Source: JBBQED01 sp038320345
GTDB taxonomy: Bacteria; Bacteroidota; Bacteroidia; AKYH767-A; OLB10
DNA length: 64,000 nucleotides
Reading direction: 5' to 3'
Assembly (NCBI GenBank): GCA_038320345.1
Contig: JBBQED010000013.1
Location: forward strand, 13,126 to 77,125
Under the pieces are notes generated by a model. The model made no database searches. It had not been told where the DNA came from and saw only the letters and a program-made list of their open reading frames with translations. Shown piece after piece: positions 8,305-17,646 of this stretch; within the stretch, counting starts at the first letter, position 1, and each line of letters opens with the position of its first letter. Both the position numbers and the translations under genes were made by a program.

Positions 8305-9060
8305 ATGAAGATAAATATCTGTTTGTCGGGTGGAGGAGCTCGTGGTTTTGCGCATTTGGGGATCATTCATGCTATCCAAGAGATGGGAATTGGGATCAAT
8401 GCCATCAGTGGGACTAGTGCAGGATCAATTGCCGGCGCTTTCGTGGCAGCAGGCTATTCTCCAGAGGAAACCAAGACCTATTTTATCAAACAGAAGTTAT
8501 TTTCATACTTGAGCGGTGCCTTTAATACCGGCTTGCTGAATATGGATAAAGCAGCCAAATTCTATAAACAATATCTCCCAGCCACTTTTGAAGAATTATC
8601 CATTGAACTTTTCGTGGGAGCTACCGATCTCTTGAAAGGGGAGACGGTAATCTTTCATTCTGGACCCTTAATAAAACCTATCGTGGGAGCATCCTCTATT
8701 CCCGGATTATTTCGTCCCGTTTCTTTCGACGGAAAATTATTGTTGGATGGAGGAATACTCAATAACCTCCCTTTGGAGCCATTACTCAATTTACCCGCCC
8801 CGATTCTGGGCATTCATGTAAATCCAGTGGCAGAAATTTCGGCACCAAAGACTACTTGGGGTATTTTAGAAAGGACTTTTTTATTGGGTGTGCTGAGTAA
8901 TTCCGTGCAACGTTTCCATCGATGCGATTTATTACTGGAGCCTCCGAAACTCCGTGATTATAAGGTTTTCGATTACAAAAAAGGAGAAGAAATTTATAAA
9001 ATCGGTTACGATTACGGCATTTCCCAAGAAAAAAAGATCCGTAAAATGATCTTAGCCTGA
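8305..9060 (+). CDS. patatin-like phospholipase (RssA-like)
   Basis: A 251-residue lipid acyl hydrolase. The oxyanion loop GGGARG (9-14), nucleophile elbow GTSAGS with Ser38, and the catalytic Asp148 in LDGGILNN form a complete Ser-Asp dyad. There is no signal peptide or lipobox, so it is probably cytoplasmic or loosely membrane-bound and acts on phospholipids or other acyl esters. It is slightly shorter than typical RssA proteins (about 300 residues). It is a lone gene, convergent with the serine hydrolase and divergent from the barrel gene. Confidence 0.92.
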   Translation: MKINICLSGGGARGFAHLGIIHAIQEMGIGINAISGTSAGSIAGAFVAAGYSPEETKTYFIKQKLFSYLSGAFNTGLLNMDKAAKFYKQYLPATFEELSIELFVGATDLLKGETVIFHSGPLIKPIVGASSIPGLFRPVSFDGKLLLDGGILNNLPLEPLLNLPAPILGIHVNPVAEISAPKTTWGILERTFLLGVLSNSVQRFHRCDLLLEPPKLRDYKVFDYKKGEEIYKIGYDYGISQEKKIRKMILA

Positions 9061-9102
9061 GATAATTTTTAGAGAACTCATGAACTGAAATTGCGGAATA
9101 GT

Positions 9103-10149
9103 TTATTGCGAAGCTAAAGATTTAGCAGCACCTTGATAAACTGCCTTCGTTATTTCAGTAATTACCTCAGGTAACACTTTTACTTCTTTTCCTTTGGTCA
9201 TAATGGTTAACAATATCGGTCCATCAGAAGCATAAATTATCCCCGATTCATGGAGTTGTTCGGTTCCATTTATTTTCATTTCCCCGAATTTATGTCCGAT
9301 CATAACATCATCCGGAACTCCTTTGCGCATTCCATCTTGGAAAGAACATTTGGAAAGCAAATCCATAGCAAATTCTGAATTTTGTTGATTCAGATAAGTT
9401 GAATTATATAATACACGGAGGAATTTAGAATAGTCAATGGCTCTTATCGTAAAGTTCGGATCTTTTACATTGGCTTCAGGCATTCCGAGATCTGTAAATA
9501 CGCGCTTGAAATAATCTACATCTGCATTCGAATTAATAAGGTATGTTGCACGATTATCGGACTCTGAAACGATGGCTCCTAATAATTGTTTGATAGTATA
9601 TTTTTTCCCGATTTCAATACTTTTCCCATTCCAAGTTTGTAAAGGCATACCTTGAATTTCGTGATCCATCATCAGTTCTTTCGTAAGTATTCCAGGGTTT
9701 TTTTCTGAGTTTTTTAAGTAACTCATCATCATCGGAACTTTTATTAAACTTCCTGGATTGTAATTTTCAAACTCATTGTAAGAGATCCATTCCCCATTAT
9801 TCATTCTCCTAACATATACAGAAGCTGAGGTGATAATACCTGCAGTAATTTTCGACTGAATAATATCTTGGATCTGGGATTTCAAAGGCTGCATATTCGA
9901 AGATTCGGTAGTAATGTCCGACATTAAAAGTGGTCGAGTTAACATTGAATTATTCGATCTCACTACTATCATAGTCGAAGGACAAGAAGGTGCAGGTGTA
10001 GTAGAAGTTGTTTGTAGACTACTGGTTGCGTGAAGTGTTTTGAACTGCCATACATAGAAAGCAAAACACACCAGAAATAAAATCGCTGGATAAATCAAAG
10101 GAATTCTTCGCATGAAAAAATTGCCAGTGTTTAAATTTGATGCGTTCAT
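9103..10149 (-). CDS. membrane-anchored serine hydrolase of the class A beta-lactamase fold
   Basis: A 348-residue protein with an N-terminal membrane segment (about 17-34, no cleavage site seen) and an extracytoplasmic catalytic domain. The serine-enzyme motifs are all there: SLIK with Ser134 and Lys137, SDN at 197-199, and KFG at 287-289 in place of KTG. I do not find the ExxLN omega-loop motif that supplies the deacylating Glu of true class A beta-lactamases; the corresponding stretch is NVKDPNFTIRAIDY. It is therefore more likely a peptidoglycan- or ester-acting relative than a resistance enzyme. An alternative start at MRRIPL, 12 codons in, would give the same topology. Confidence 0.8.
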   Translation of the reverse strand: MNASNLNTGNFFMRRIPLIYPAILFLVCFAFYVWQFKTLHATSSLQTTSTTPAPSCPSTMIVVRSNNSMLTRPLLMSDITTESSNMQPLKSQIQDIIQSKITAGIITSASVYVRRMNNGEWISYNEFENYNPGSLIKVPMMMSYLKNSEKNPGILTKELMMDHEIQGMPLQTWNGKSIEIGKKYTIKQLLGAIVSESDNRATYLINSNADVDYFKRVFTDLGMPEANVKDPNFTIRAIDYSKFLRVLYNSTYLNQQNSEFAMDLLSKCSFQDGMRKGVPDDVMIGHKFGEMKINGTEQLHESGIIYASDGPILLTIMTKGKEVKVLPEVITEITKAVYQGAAKSLASQ

Positions 10150-10294
10150 AGAAGATTAGTTTTGGGTAATTAGTTAGGTAATTAATAATTAATATTACCA
10201 GATCCAAAACATTACTTACTATATATTTTGAAAAGAAATCTTCTAATTTTTAGCTTTCGACGTTGATTATTTATGTCAACATTCGCTTGCTTTT

Positions 10295-10333
10295 AAGCAC
10301 AGCTTCGCTAATAAGGCTGAGCTTTATTTTTTA
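10295..10333 (+). terminator. terminator-like hairpin with no upstream gene
   Basis: AAGC A CAGC pairs with GCTG A GCTT around a 12-base loop (one A-A mismatch) and is followed by TTATTTTTT. No plus-strand gene lies upstream for over a kilobase, so it would end a small RNA or be chance structure. Confidence 0.3.
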
Positions 10334-10535
10334 AGATTTGAAATTTATGGGCACTGTTTTGGACTGTGCGATGCCAAGATAAATCATATTTCGTTTCGAT
10401 AATACTTTTATGAATCAAGTTCTGATGAAATAGTGGATTAGTCAGGTTTTTTCTTCCTTTTACCTTAATTAATTAGCATTTTACCCCACAAATAGTAAGG
10501 ACTCTTATTCTTTAAACGCTTTCACCGTGAACGCT

Positions 10536-10543
10536 TATATTTG
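10536..10543 (+). promoter_or_regulatory. -7 element TATATTTG of the acyl-CoA carboxylase operon
   Basis: Exact TAnnTTTG match 40 bases before the ATG at 10584. No TTG box at the usual distance. It would drive the carboxylase and the PaaY-like gene. Confidence 0.55.
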
Positions 10544-10583
10544 TGGCTGTTATCCTTAGGTATTCTCATAGTCAATCGATTAT

Positions 10584-12218
10584 ATGGCAGAAAATTTAGA
10601 ATTCAATAAAAACGAAGATTTCAATAAAACCCAAGTAAGTTTTCTTCAGCATAAACTGAATAAAATTTATGAGGGTGGAGGCAAGAAAAATGCGGCCAAG
10701 CAACATGAGAAAGGAAAATTACTTGCTCGTGAACGTATTGACTATCTATTAGATAAAGACGCCCCTCGCATTGAAATCGGCGCTTTGGTAGCTGATGATA
10801 TGTATGCGGCAGAAGGAGGATGTCCTGCGGCAGGAGTTGTAGTGGTGATAGGATATGTAGCTGGTCGTCAATGTATGGTAGTGGCAAACGATGCTACCGT
10901 GAAAGCAGGTGCATGGTTTCCAATGACGGCTAAAAAAAATCTTAGAGCTCAGGAAATTTCTATAGAGAACAGATTACCGATTATTTACCTCGTTGATAGT
11001 GCCGGTGTTTTTCTGCCCATGCAGGATGAAATATTTCCGGACAAAGAACATTTCGGAAGGATTTTCAGGAATAATGCAGTGATGAGCGGCATGGGAATTA
11101 TTCAGATTGCGGCAATCATGGGTTCCTGTGTTGCCGGTGGCGCTTATCTGCCCATTATGAGTGATGAAGCTATGATTGTAGATAAAACAGGTTCTGTTTT
11201 TCTTGCTGGTTCGTATCTCGTGAAATCTGCTATAGGTGAAGAAGTAGATAACGAAACATTAGGGGGTGCTACTACACAATGTGAAATTTCTGGTGTCACC
11301 GACAATAAATTTCCAGATGATAAATCTTGTCTGGAGTATATCCGTCGCGTGATGGAAAAAATTGGAAAACTTCCTGATGCAGGATTTGACCGCGCAGATC
11401 CACAACCTCCTCTTTTGAAGGAATCGGAAATGCTGGGCATTATTCCTGAAGCTCGCGATAAGCAATTCGATACGCATGAAATCATTAAACGTCTTGTCGA
11501 TAATAGTGAGTTTGATGAATACAAAGAAGGATATGGTCAAACGATTTTATGTGGCTATGCACGCATTGATGGATGGGCTGTTGGCATAGTAGCCAATCAA
11601 CGTAAAGTTGTGAAGAGTAAAAAAGGTGAAATGCAATTCGGTGGTGTAATCTATAGTGATAGTGCAGATAAAGCAGCACGATTCATTATGAATTGTAATC
11701 AGAGAAAAATCCCCCTCGTATTTTTGCAAGATGTGACTGGATTCATGGTAGGTTCTCGTTCCGAACAAGGGGGAATTATTAAAGATGGTGCTAAAATGGT
11801 TAACGCAGTAGCAAATTCAGTAGTTCCTAAATTTACCGTTATCATGGGGAATTCTTATGGCGCTGGAAATTATGCAATGTGCGGAAAAGCTTACGATCCT
11901 CGCTTAATTGTTGCATGGCCGAATGCACAGATTGCGGTGATGGGTGGATCGCAAGCTGCGAAAACATTGATGCAGATTCAAACAAGTACGATGAAAGCAC
12001 AGGGCAAAGAAGTAACTCCAGAAGCAGAACAAGAACTTTTAAAAACGATTACTGATCGCTATCTAAGTCAAACTTCGCCCTATTATGCAGCGTCAAGAAT
12101 GTGGGTGGATGCCATCATTGATCCTTTGGATACGCGGAAATGGATCAGTATGGGAATCTCCATGGCGAATCATTCCCCGATTGAAAAACAATTTAATGTG
12201 GGGATCATTCAAACCTAA
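10584..12218 (+). CDS. acyl-CoA carboxylase, carboxyltransferase (beta) subunit
   Basis: Transfers carboxyl from carboxybiotin to an acyl-CoA. At 544 residues it has the two crotonase-like halves: the N-half with GCPAAGVVVVIGYVAGR and ATVKAGAWFPMTAKK, the C-half with FLQDVTGFMVGSRSE, GNSYGAGNYAMCGKAYDPR and IAVMGGSQAAKTL. The GNSYGAGNYAMCG and WPNAQIAVMGG stretches look most like methylcrotonyl-CoA carboxylase beta (leucine breakdown), but propionyl- or geranyl-CoA enzymes are related and cannot be excluded. The biotin-carboxylase partner is not in the window. A PaaY-like gene follows after 25 bases, suggesting an acyl-CoA operon. Confidence 0.92.
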   Translation: MAENLEFNKNEDFNKTQVSFLQHKLNKIYEGGGKKNAAKQHEKGKLLARERIDYLLDKDAPRIEIGALVADDMYAAEGGCPAAGVVVVIGYVAGRQCMVVANDATVKAGAWFPMTAKKNLRAQEISIENRLPIIYLVDSAGVFLPMQDEIFPDKEHFGRIFRNNAVMSGMGIIQIAAIMGSCVAGGAYLPIMSDEAMIVDKTGSVFLAGSYLVKSAIGEEVDNETLGGATTQCEISGVTDNKFPDDKSCLEYIRRVMEKIGKLPDAGFDRADPQPPLLKESEMLGIIPEARDKQFDTHEIIKRLVDNSEFDEYKEGYGQTILCGYARIDGWAVGIVANQRKVVKSKKGEMQFGGVIYSDSADKAARFIMNCNQRKIPLVFLQDVTGFMVGSRSEQGGIIKDGAKMVNAVANSVVPKFTVIMGNSYGAGNYAMCGKAYDPRLIVAWPNAQIAVMGGSQAAKTLMQIQTSTMKAQGKEVTPEAEQELLKTITDRYLSQTSPYYAASRMWVDAIIDPLDTRKWISMGISMANHSPIEKQFNVGIIQT

Positions 12219-12243
12219 TTTTCTATACTGAAATACAAGTCGT

Positions 12244-12843
12244 ATGATTTATGAATTTAATGGTTATATTCCGGTAGTGGACGAAAGTTCATTCGTGCAT
12301 CCACAGGCTACCGTCACTGGAAATGTGATTATCGGCAAAAATGTATATATCGGTCCTGGTGCTGCTTTGCGTGGCGATTGGGGTGAAATAATTATTGAAG
12401 ATGGTTGTAATGTTCAGGAGAATTGCATCCTTCATATGTTTCCCGGTCAGCAAGTTCTGTTGAAAGAAGCCGCACATATCGGTCATGGGGCAATCATTCA
12501 TGGAGCTACCATCGGTAAGAATGTATTGGTAGGGATGAATGCCGTAGTGATGGATAGAGTTGTGGTGGGCGATAATAGTATCATCGCTGCTTTGTGTTTT
12601 GTTCCAGAAGGGATGGAGATTCCAGAACGTAAAATTGTAGTGGGAAATCCTGCCAAAATCATCAAGGATATGAGTGATGAAATGATCGAGTGGAAATCGA
12701 AGGGAACTGCTTTATATCAACAATTGCCTTCCGAACTTTTTGCCACCTTAAAGCCGTGTGAACCTCTACGTAAAGTTCCTGAAAATCGTCCTAAACAACA
12801 ATCTGTTTATAAGACCTGGATGGAATCAGGTTCTTCAAAATAG
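12244..12843 (+). CDS. hexapeptide-repeat protein, PaaY/gamma-carbonic anhydrase-like
   Basis: A 199-residue left-handed beta-helix protein with repeated V/I-x-I-G-x-N units. The His of NCILHMFPG and the two in HIGHGAIIHG are spaced as the metal ligands of the gamma-carbonic anhydrase/PaaY family, and the tail (VVGNPAKIIKDMSDEMIEWK, then a long C-terminal extension ending in YKTWMES) matches PaaY. PaaY is a thioesterase that clears dead-end CoA adducts in phenylacetate breakdown; no other paa gene is here. Its place right behind an acyl-CoA carboxylase fits a CoA-ester housekeeping role. Confidence 0.8.
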   Translation: MIYEFNGYIPVVDESSFVHPQATVTGNVIIGKNVYIGPGAALRGDWGEIIIEDGCNVQENCILHMFPGQQVLLKEAAHIGHGAIIHGATIGKNVLVGMNAVVMDRVVVGDNSIIAALCFVPEGMEIPERKIVVGNPAKIIKDMSDEMIEWKSKGTALYQQLPSELFATLKPCEPLRKVPENRPKQQSVYKTWMESGSSK

Positions 12844-12925
12844 AATACTGTGGTGGCGTGATAAAACTCGTATTTTCATTCTGCTGAATGGTCATCTATT
12901 TCCTTAACTTTACGTTTTGAGATCT

Positions 12926-14023
12926 ATGCGTAAAGGATTCTTCTTCGTTTTATTATTTCTTTCAGTGAATGCTGTGCTTAAGGCTCAGATTCCTGTCATT
13001 CTGCGTGCTACTGCTAGTGAACAAAGCGACACAACAGGATGTAACTTCGTGAATGAATTAACGAGGATTACTTATGAAGCCATCATCGGCGGTAAAGCAA
13101 AATTGTGGGATTCACCAGATAAGGAAGTACAAATTACCGGAGCAAGTTTGCAAGAAATTGAAAGAAGTAGTTCTACCTCTTTCATCGACCAAGATGTCAT
13201 TTTTATCTATGAATTTTGGTCGAACGGAGACCGTGATCTAAAAAGTACGACTAACGGATTTCTTTTTTCCAATAAGGATAAATCTGGACAAGATGTCGCT
13301 TACGGATATGTGAGTTATACTGATCTTCAAGAAGCATTTCTCCGAAATAGAGTGCAGACCAATGCCAATGGAAATTACAATGCTAACCTTGCGACCTATT
13401 TGCATAGTAAGATTTACAATTATAAAATACTTCAATTTGCAGGAAAAGTCGTTGATAACGCTACTGCATCACAGAAAATTAAAGATGATTTTATTGGAAC
13501 TTTAAAATTTAATGTTACCGCCTTTTCACGTAATGAAATTCCTCAGAAAATGGTGATCTGGAATCTCGATATTGTAAGTGATGCCAATCCCGATAAAGCC
13601 AAATCAGGACAGCTGATGCTTAAAGCGGTGGAGGATTTTTTGAGAGCGAATGAAGAGATCTTATACAACCTCAACGGCGACCGGATCATCAGTCATGTTC
13701 AGAAAGAGAAATGGAAAATCACGAAATTTACGGTAACTGAACTCTGGAAGAAGATCAATGGTAAAATCATGTATGATCCAATCAGTGTTCAATTCTTTAT
13801 CAATGATTCTGCGCTCGCCGAAATTCCTTACCGCGATCTGGTAAAGATGGATCTGCTGGTAAATCAATTGAGCCTAGTAGATTTCCTTCGCGAAAAATCA
13901 TTTTTGTATGTCATTACTTCTATCAATTCACAATCTCTTTTGAGGAAAGAGTCGTATATTTATCAGAAGGCATTGCTTACCTACGACTGGAATAAACTCA
14001 CTGAATTCGTGAAGTATTATTAG
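12926..14023 (+). CDS. exported protein of unknown function
   Basis: A 365-residue protein with a signal peptide (MRKGFFFVLLFLSVNAVLKAQ). I do not recognise a family. The mature part is mixed alpha/beta with no cysteine cluster, lipobox or sorting domain, and ends in LTYDWNKLTEFVKYY. Phrases such as YEAIIGGKAKLWDSPDKEVQ resemble loosely the opening of gliding/T9SS GldN-type proteins, but the rest does not match, so I make no such call. I start at ATG 12926; a TTG three codons upstream is open too. A TAACTTTA, one base off the -7 consensus, lies 13 bases before this ATG. Confidence 0.75.
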   Translation: MRKGFFFVLLFLSVNAVLKAQIPVILRATASEQSDTTGCNFVNELTRITYEAIIGGKAKLWDSPDKEVQITGASLQEIERSSSTSFIDQDVIFIYEFWSNGDRDLKSTTNGFLFSNKDKSGQDVAYGYVSYTDLQEAFLRNRVQTNANGNYNANLATYLHSKIYNYKILQFAGKVVDNATASQKIKDDFIGTLKFNVTAFSRNEIPQKMVIWNLDIVSDANPDKAKSGQLMLKAVEDFLRANEEILYNLNGDRIISHVQKEKWKITKFTVTELWKKINGKIMYDPISVQFFINDSALAEIPYRDLVKMDLLVNQLSLVDFLREKSFLYVITSINSQSLLRKESYIYQKALLTYDWNKLTEFVKYY

Positions 14024-14232
14024 GGAAATCCTAAGTGTATCGAGCTAGTGGGTTTTCTGTCCCTGAATATGGTTTTCTCTGCCTCAGGATGCTTTTATGC
14101 ACAGAAAAGGCTGTATAATAATTGCTTCGACTATAGTTAGTTTACTTCCTTTGTTTTATTTTCGTGATCTGCGACTGAATGAAACGCTAAAGAGTTTGCA
14201 TCGTTTAAAAGCTTAAAATTCAATTTAACACC

Positions 14233-15639
14233 ATGACACCTATTAAATTTGGTACCGACGGCTGGAGAGCCATTATTGCAAAAGATTTTACTGTTGAGAA
14301 TGTGGCTAGGGTTGCAGAAGGTACTGCAAAATGGTTGCTGACTCAAAAAAAGCAGAATGAAATTGTACTTGGTCACGACTGTCGTTTTGCAGGGGAACTA
14401 TTTTGTGAAACCGTTACGAAAGTAATGTGTTCGATGGGTGTAAAAGTACATCTCGCAAAAGGATTTGTTTCTACTCCAATGATTTCTCTGGGTGCCGTTA
14501 GATTGAAACTCGATCTCGGAATTATCATCACTGCGAGTCATAATCCTCCCGAGTACAATGGCTTCAAATTGAAAGGTTCTTATGGTGGACCATTGCTGCC
14601 TGCATTGGTAGCTGATATCGAGAATCTGATTCCGGAAAAATGTTCTGTAGATCTTGAAAAATTATCGCTGGAACAATTCGAGAAAGAGGGATCACTGAAA
14701 TATATAGATCTGGAAACTATGTATTGTGATCATGTGAAAGCGAATTTTGATCTAGATGCTATTCGTAATTCAGGATTGAAAATGGCGTATGATGCCATGT
14801 ATGGAGCTGGTCAGAATGTGATGAAGCGCCTACTGCCAGAACTCACGATGCTGCATTGCGATTATAATCCTTCCTTTATGGGTCAAGCTCCAGAGCCTAT
14901 TCATAAAAATCTGAAGGAGTTTTCTGATCTTATCAAGAATGCAGGAAATATAAGTAGCGGATTAGTTACCGATGGAGATGCTGATCGTCTTGGATTCTAT
15001 GACTCCAAAGGAAATTTTGTGGATTCACATCATATCATTTTACTCCTGATTCATTACCTCTTCAAATACAAAGGAATGAGAGGAAAAGTAATCGTTGCAT
15101 TCTCGACAACACCGAAAGTAGTTAAGATTTGCGAATTTTATGGTATCGAAGTAGAGACTGTAAAAATTGGGTTTAAATACATTGCTGAAATTATGATTAA
15201 AGAGGATGTATTACTTGGTGGTGAAGAATCAGGAGGAATTGCCATCAAAGGACATATCCCTGAGCGTGATGGAATCTGGATGGGTCTTACTCTCTGGGAA
15301 TTCATGGCGAAGAGTGGTAAAACATTGAATGATCTGATTCGTGAAGTGTATGATATTGTTGGTGATTTTTCTTTTGAGCGCAATGATTTGCATCTTAAAG
15401 AAGAAGTGAAACAACGCATTCTAGTGAATTGCAAATCGAATAGTTACAAAGCATTTGGTAAATATAAAATTGCTCGCATCGAAGATCTCGACGGTTATAA
15501 ATACTTCTTTGATAATGGCGATTGGCTGATGATTCGTGCTTCAGGAACTGAGCCTGTTCTACGAACTTATGCAGAGTCGAGCAGCAAAGAAGCCGCCTTC
15601 GATATCCTGAATGCAGCAAAGGATACCTTGCTCAATTAA
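14233..15639 (+). CDS. phosphoglucomutase/phosphomannomutase family protein
   Basis: A 468-residue alpha-D-phosphohexomutase that moves phosphate between C1 and C6 of a hexose phosphate. The phosphoserine loop is ITASHNPPEYNGFKLKGS with Ser102, the metal loop DGDADRLGFY, the sugar-recognition loop GGEESGGIAIKGHIPERDG, and the phosphate-binding loop RASGTEPVLRTYAE. It begins at FGTDGWRAIIAKDF, typical for the group near PGM/PMM of Bacteroidota. It feeds sugar nucleotides for polysaccharide and LPS or links glycogen and glycolysis. The DUF2279 gene follows after 36 bases. Confidence 0.94.
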   Translation: MTPIKFGTDGWRAIIAKDFTVENVARVAEGTAKWLLTQKKQNEIVLGHDCRFAGELFCETVTKVMCSMGVKVHLAKGFVSTPMISLGAVRLKLDLGIIITASHNPPEYNGFKLKGSYGGPLLPALVADIENLIPEKCSVDLEKLSLEQFEKEGSLKYIDLETMYCDHVKANFDLDAIRNSGLKMAYDAMYGAGQNVMKRLLPELTMLHCDYNPSFMGQAPEPIHKNLKEFSDLIKNAGNISSGLVTDGDADRLGFYDSKGNFVDSHHIILLLIHYLFKYKGMRGKVIVAFSTTPKVVKICEFYGIEVETVKIGFKYIAEIMIKEDVLLGGEESGGIAIKGHIPERDGIWMGLTLWEFMAKSGKTLNDLIREVYDIVGDFSFERNDLHLKEEVKQRILVNCKSNSYKAFGKYKIARIEDLDGYKYFFDNGDWLMIRASGTEPVLRTYAESSSKEAAFDILNAAKDTLLN

Positions 15640-15675
15640 TCGCAGTTTGAAGAAGGAGTTAATGCTCCTGGTCTG

Positions 15676-16632
15676 ATGATAATCCTATCACGCAAAAAGT
15701 TTTTGAAGAGCATCTCCTTAATACTGGGGATGCTCTTGTTGCATTTGCATGCTGGTGCTCAACATCTCCCTCAGGATTCCATTTCGTTTTTTACTCCATC
15801 TCCAGTTTATAATCCTGCAAAGGCTAATGGACTTGCGATTGGAATGACAACAGCTTATGTGGGTGGAATGAGTATCTTGTATGGAGTATGGTATAAGGAT
15901 TATCCAACTCAAGCATTTCATTTGTTTGACGATAGCAAGGAATGGCTGCAAATGGATAAACTGGGTCATACGGGTTCAGCTTATTATTTAAGTCGATGGA
16001 GTGCAGGGATGGTGCGCTGGACAGGTACTGAACAGAAAAAAGCTGCTTGGATTGGAACTGGAATCGGATATGGTTTTCAGCTGACGGTAGAAGTGATGGA
16101 TGGATTTTCATCGGAATGGGGATTTTCTACTACCGATATTCTCGCGAATACCGTTGGTGCTGGTTTATTTCTCAGTCAGGAATTGGGATGGAAAGAACAA
16201 AGGATCGCTTTTAAAATGTCGTATCATCAGAGCGACTTTGCAAAGTATCGTCCCAACGTTTTAGGAAGTAGTTTTTCGGAACGTGTGCTGAAAGATTATA
16301 ACGGACAAACATATTGGCTTTCTGCAAACATAAAATCATTTTTACATCGCGAAAGTAAATTCCCAGCATGGCTGAATTTTGCAGTTGGATATGGAGCAGA
16401 TGGAATGGTTGGTGCTGAAGATAACAATGTGGAAACCGAAGGCACACCTCCTGCGGATCTTAAAAGATATCGTCAGTATTATTTGTCAGCGGATATTGAT
16501 CTCACCCGTATCAAAACGCGATCACCATTGCTGAAAACGGTATTCGAAGTATTTGGATTTATTAAAATTCCCGCCCCCACTATTGAGTACAATTCAAAAG
16601 GGAATTTTGTTTTTCATCCGTTTTATTTCTAA
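15676..16632 (+). CDS. DUF2279 family envelope protein
   Basis: A 318-residue protein with an N-terminal signal or membrane segment (KSISLILGMLLLHLHAGAQ). The segment DSKEWLQMDKLGHTGSAYYL, then GFQLTVEVMDGFSSEWGFS and a DILANTVGAG, fits DUF2279, the family of the E. coli lipoprotein YfiM. Several hydrophobic stretches suggest membrane association, and the rest contains strand-rich segments (WLSANIKSF, WLNFAVGYGADGM). No biochemical role is known for the family. It probably shares a transcript with the phosphohexomutase gene. Confidence 0.75.
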   Translation: MIILSRKKFLKSISLILGMLLLHLHAGAQHLPQDSISFFTPSPVYNPAKANGLAIGMTTAYVGGMSILYGVWYKDYPTQAFHLFDDSKEWLQMDKLGHTGSAYYLSRWSAGMVRWTGTEQKKAAWIGTGIGYGFQLTVEVMDGFSSEWGFSTTDILANTVGAGLFLSQELGWKEQRIAFKMSYHQSDFAKYRPNVLGSSFSERVLKDYNGQTYWLSANIKSFLHRESKFPAWLNFAVGYGADGMVGAEDNNVETEGTPPADLKRYRQYYLSADIDLTRIKTRSPLLKTVFEVFGFIKIPAPTIEYNSKGNFVFHPFYF

Positions 16633-16692
16633 GGCGGACGCACTTGAAAAAGAAATAATTTTTATTTTGATATAAGAACTACGACTATAAGA

Positions 16693-17427
16693 TTAGTTCT
16701 TTTTTTTCTTTTTCTTCAATGGATCTTCATGAAAATAGTAGCGAAAATCAATCGTAAAGTAATCTCCTTGTAATTCCGTGACTACTTTTGAATAAGGTAC
16801 TTGATCATAATTTCGGTTAGGATAATATTCAATGATCGTAGTAAACAATCCTGAAAAAGAACGGTGATAACTAAATCCTGCATATAAAATCCCGCTTTTT
16901 TTGGTGCGGTATTCTGCACCTAGATTAGCATTGAGTGCAGCATTAAATTTTTGATTTCTGGCAGAGTATTGTCTGAAATATTTATCATTTGGATCAGCAG
17001 TATAAATATCCGAGGGTAAAATATCGAGTGATAATCCCAATGCAGAACTCATGAAGAACTTCTCATCAAGTTGTATAGTTGCAATTGCATTGAGTGGAAT
17101 TTCATAAGCGATCACTTTGAAACTACTCTTACCTACAAAAGAAGTGTCCGTTATCGATAGATCATAATTTCGTTTGGCGAACATAATTCCAGTTTCAAAA
17201 GAAAAAGTTTTTGAAATCCCAGCACGAATTAAACCTCCAGCGCTAAATCCTGTTTTTTGTGAAATACTATATTGAATTCCGTTGTCTGCATAGTTCTTCG
17301 TTCCTGTTCTGAAATAAGTGCTCGGGATTATTGGTTTAATACAGATGCCAAATGTAGTCACGCCTTTCTGAGCAGCCGACATGAAATGGAGGCTTATAAA
17401 TACGATAAAGAGAAGGCACTTTTTCAT
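16693..17427 (-). CDS. outer-membrane beta-barrel protein (PorT-like fold)
   Basis: A 244-residue exported protein: signal peptide (KKCLLFIVFISLHFMSAAQK), then a series of amphipathic strands (AGGLIRAGISKTFSFETGIMF, LGLSLDILPS, GAEYRTKKSGILYAGFSYHR, DYFTIDFRYYF), the pattern of the small eight-stranded OMP_b-brl/PorT-like barrels of Bacteroidota. It ends in a run of lysines encoded by an A-rich stretch, after the last barrel strand, which is unusual. Function unknown; probably structural or a receptor for a small ligand. Confidence 0.75.
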   Translation of the reverse strand: MKKCLLFIVFISLHFMSAAQKGVTTFGICIKPIIPSTYFRTGTKNYADNGIQYSISQKTGFSAGGLIRAGISKTFSFETGIMFAKRNYDLSITDTSFVGKSSFKVIAYEIPLNAIATIQLDEKFFMSSALGLSLDILPSDIYTADPNDKYFRQYSARNQKFNAALNANLGAEYRTKKSGILYAGFSYHRSFSGLFTTIIEYYPNRNYDQVPYSKVVTELQGDYFTIDFRYYFHEDPLKKKKKKN

Positions 17428-17488
17428 ACACTTATCAACGATTGCTCAGCGCTTAAACGCCAGATTTACAGGTTCAGTATTCCGTGCG

Positions 17489-17496
17489 CAAAGATA
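17489..17496 (-). promoter_or_regulatory. -7 element TATCTTTG of the small barrel gene
   Basis: Exact TAnnTTTG match on the minus strand, 61 bases before the ATG, giving a leader of about 57 bases. No -33 box recognised. Confidence 0.5.
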
Positions 17497-17646
17497 TCTG
17501 ATTCTTAGATGAGTGTCTCTGAAAATTTGTTTTTAGGTCTCTAATAAAGATGTTTTTTCCTTACTGGATGCTTGAAAGTAGCTGTATTTATGAAAAATTA
17601 GCGTTACTAGTTAACGGCATCTTCTTTCATGAGCGCTAAAGAATAT

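Larger units (their letters stand above)
10150..10583. other. 434-base divergent intergenic region
   Basis: Lies between the serine hydrolase and acyl-CoA carboxylase starts. It holds the promoter element at 10536 and a terminator-like hairpin at 10295-10333. I see no convincing small gene. Confidence 0.5.

Noticed and set aside
9103..10149. Calling the serine hydrolase an antibiotic-resistance beta-lactamase
   Set aside because: The ExxLN motif is not found and KTG is KFG; it also has a membrane anchor and no resistance neighbours.
12926..14023. Calling the exported protein GldN
   Set aside because: Only a loose similarity of a short stretch; the rest does not match GldN and no gldKLM genes are adjacent.
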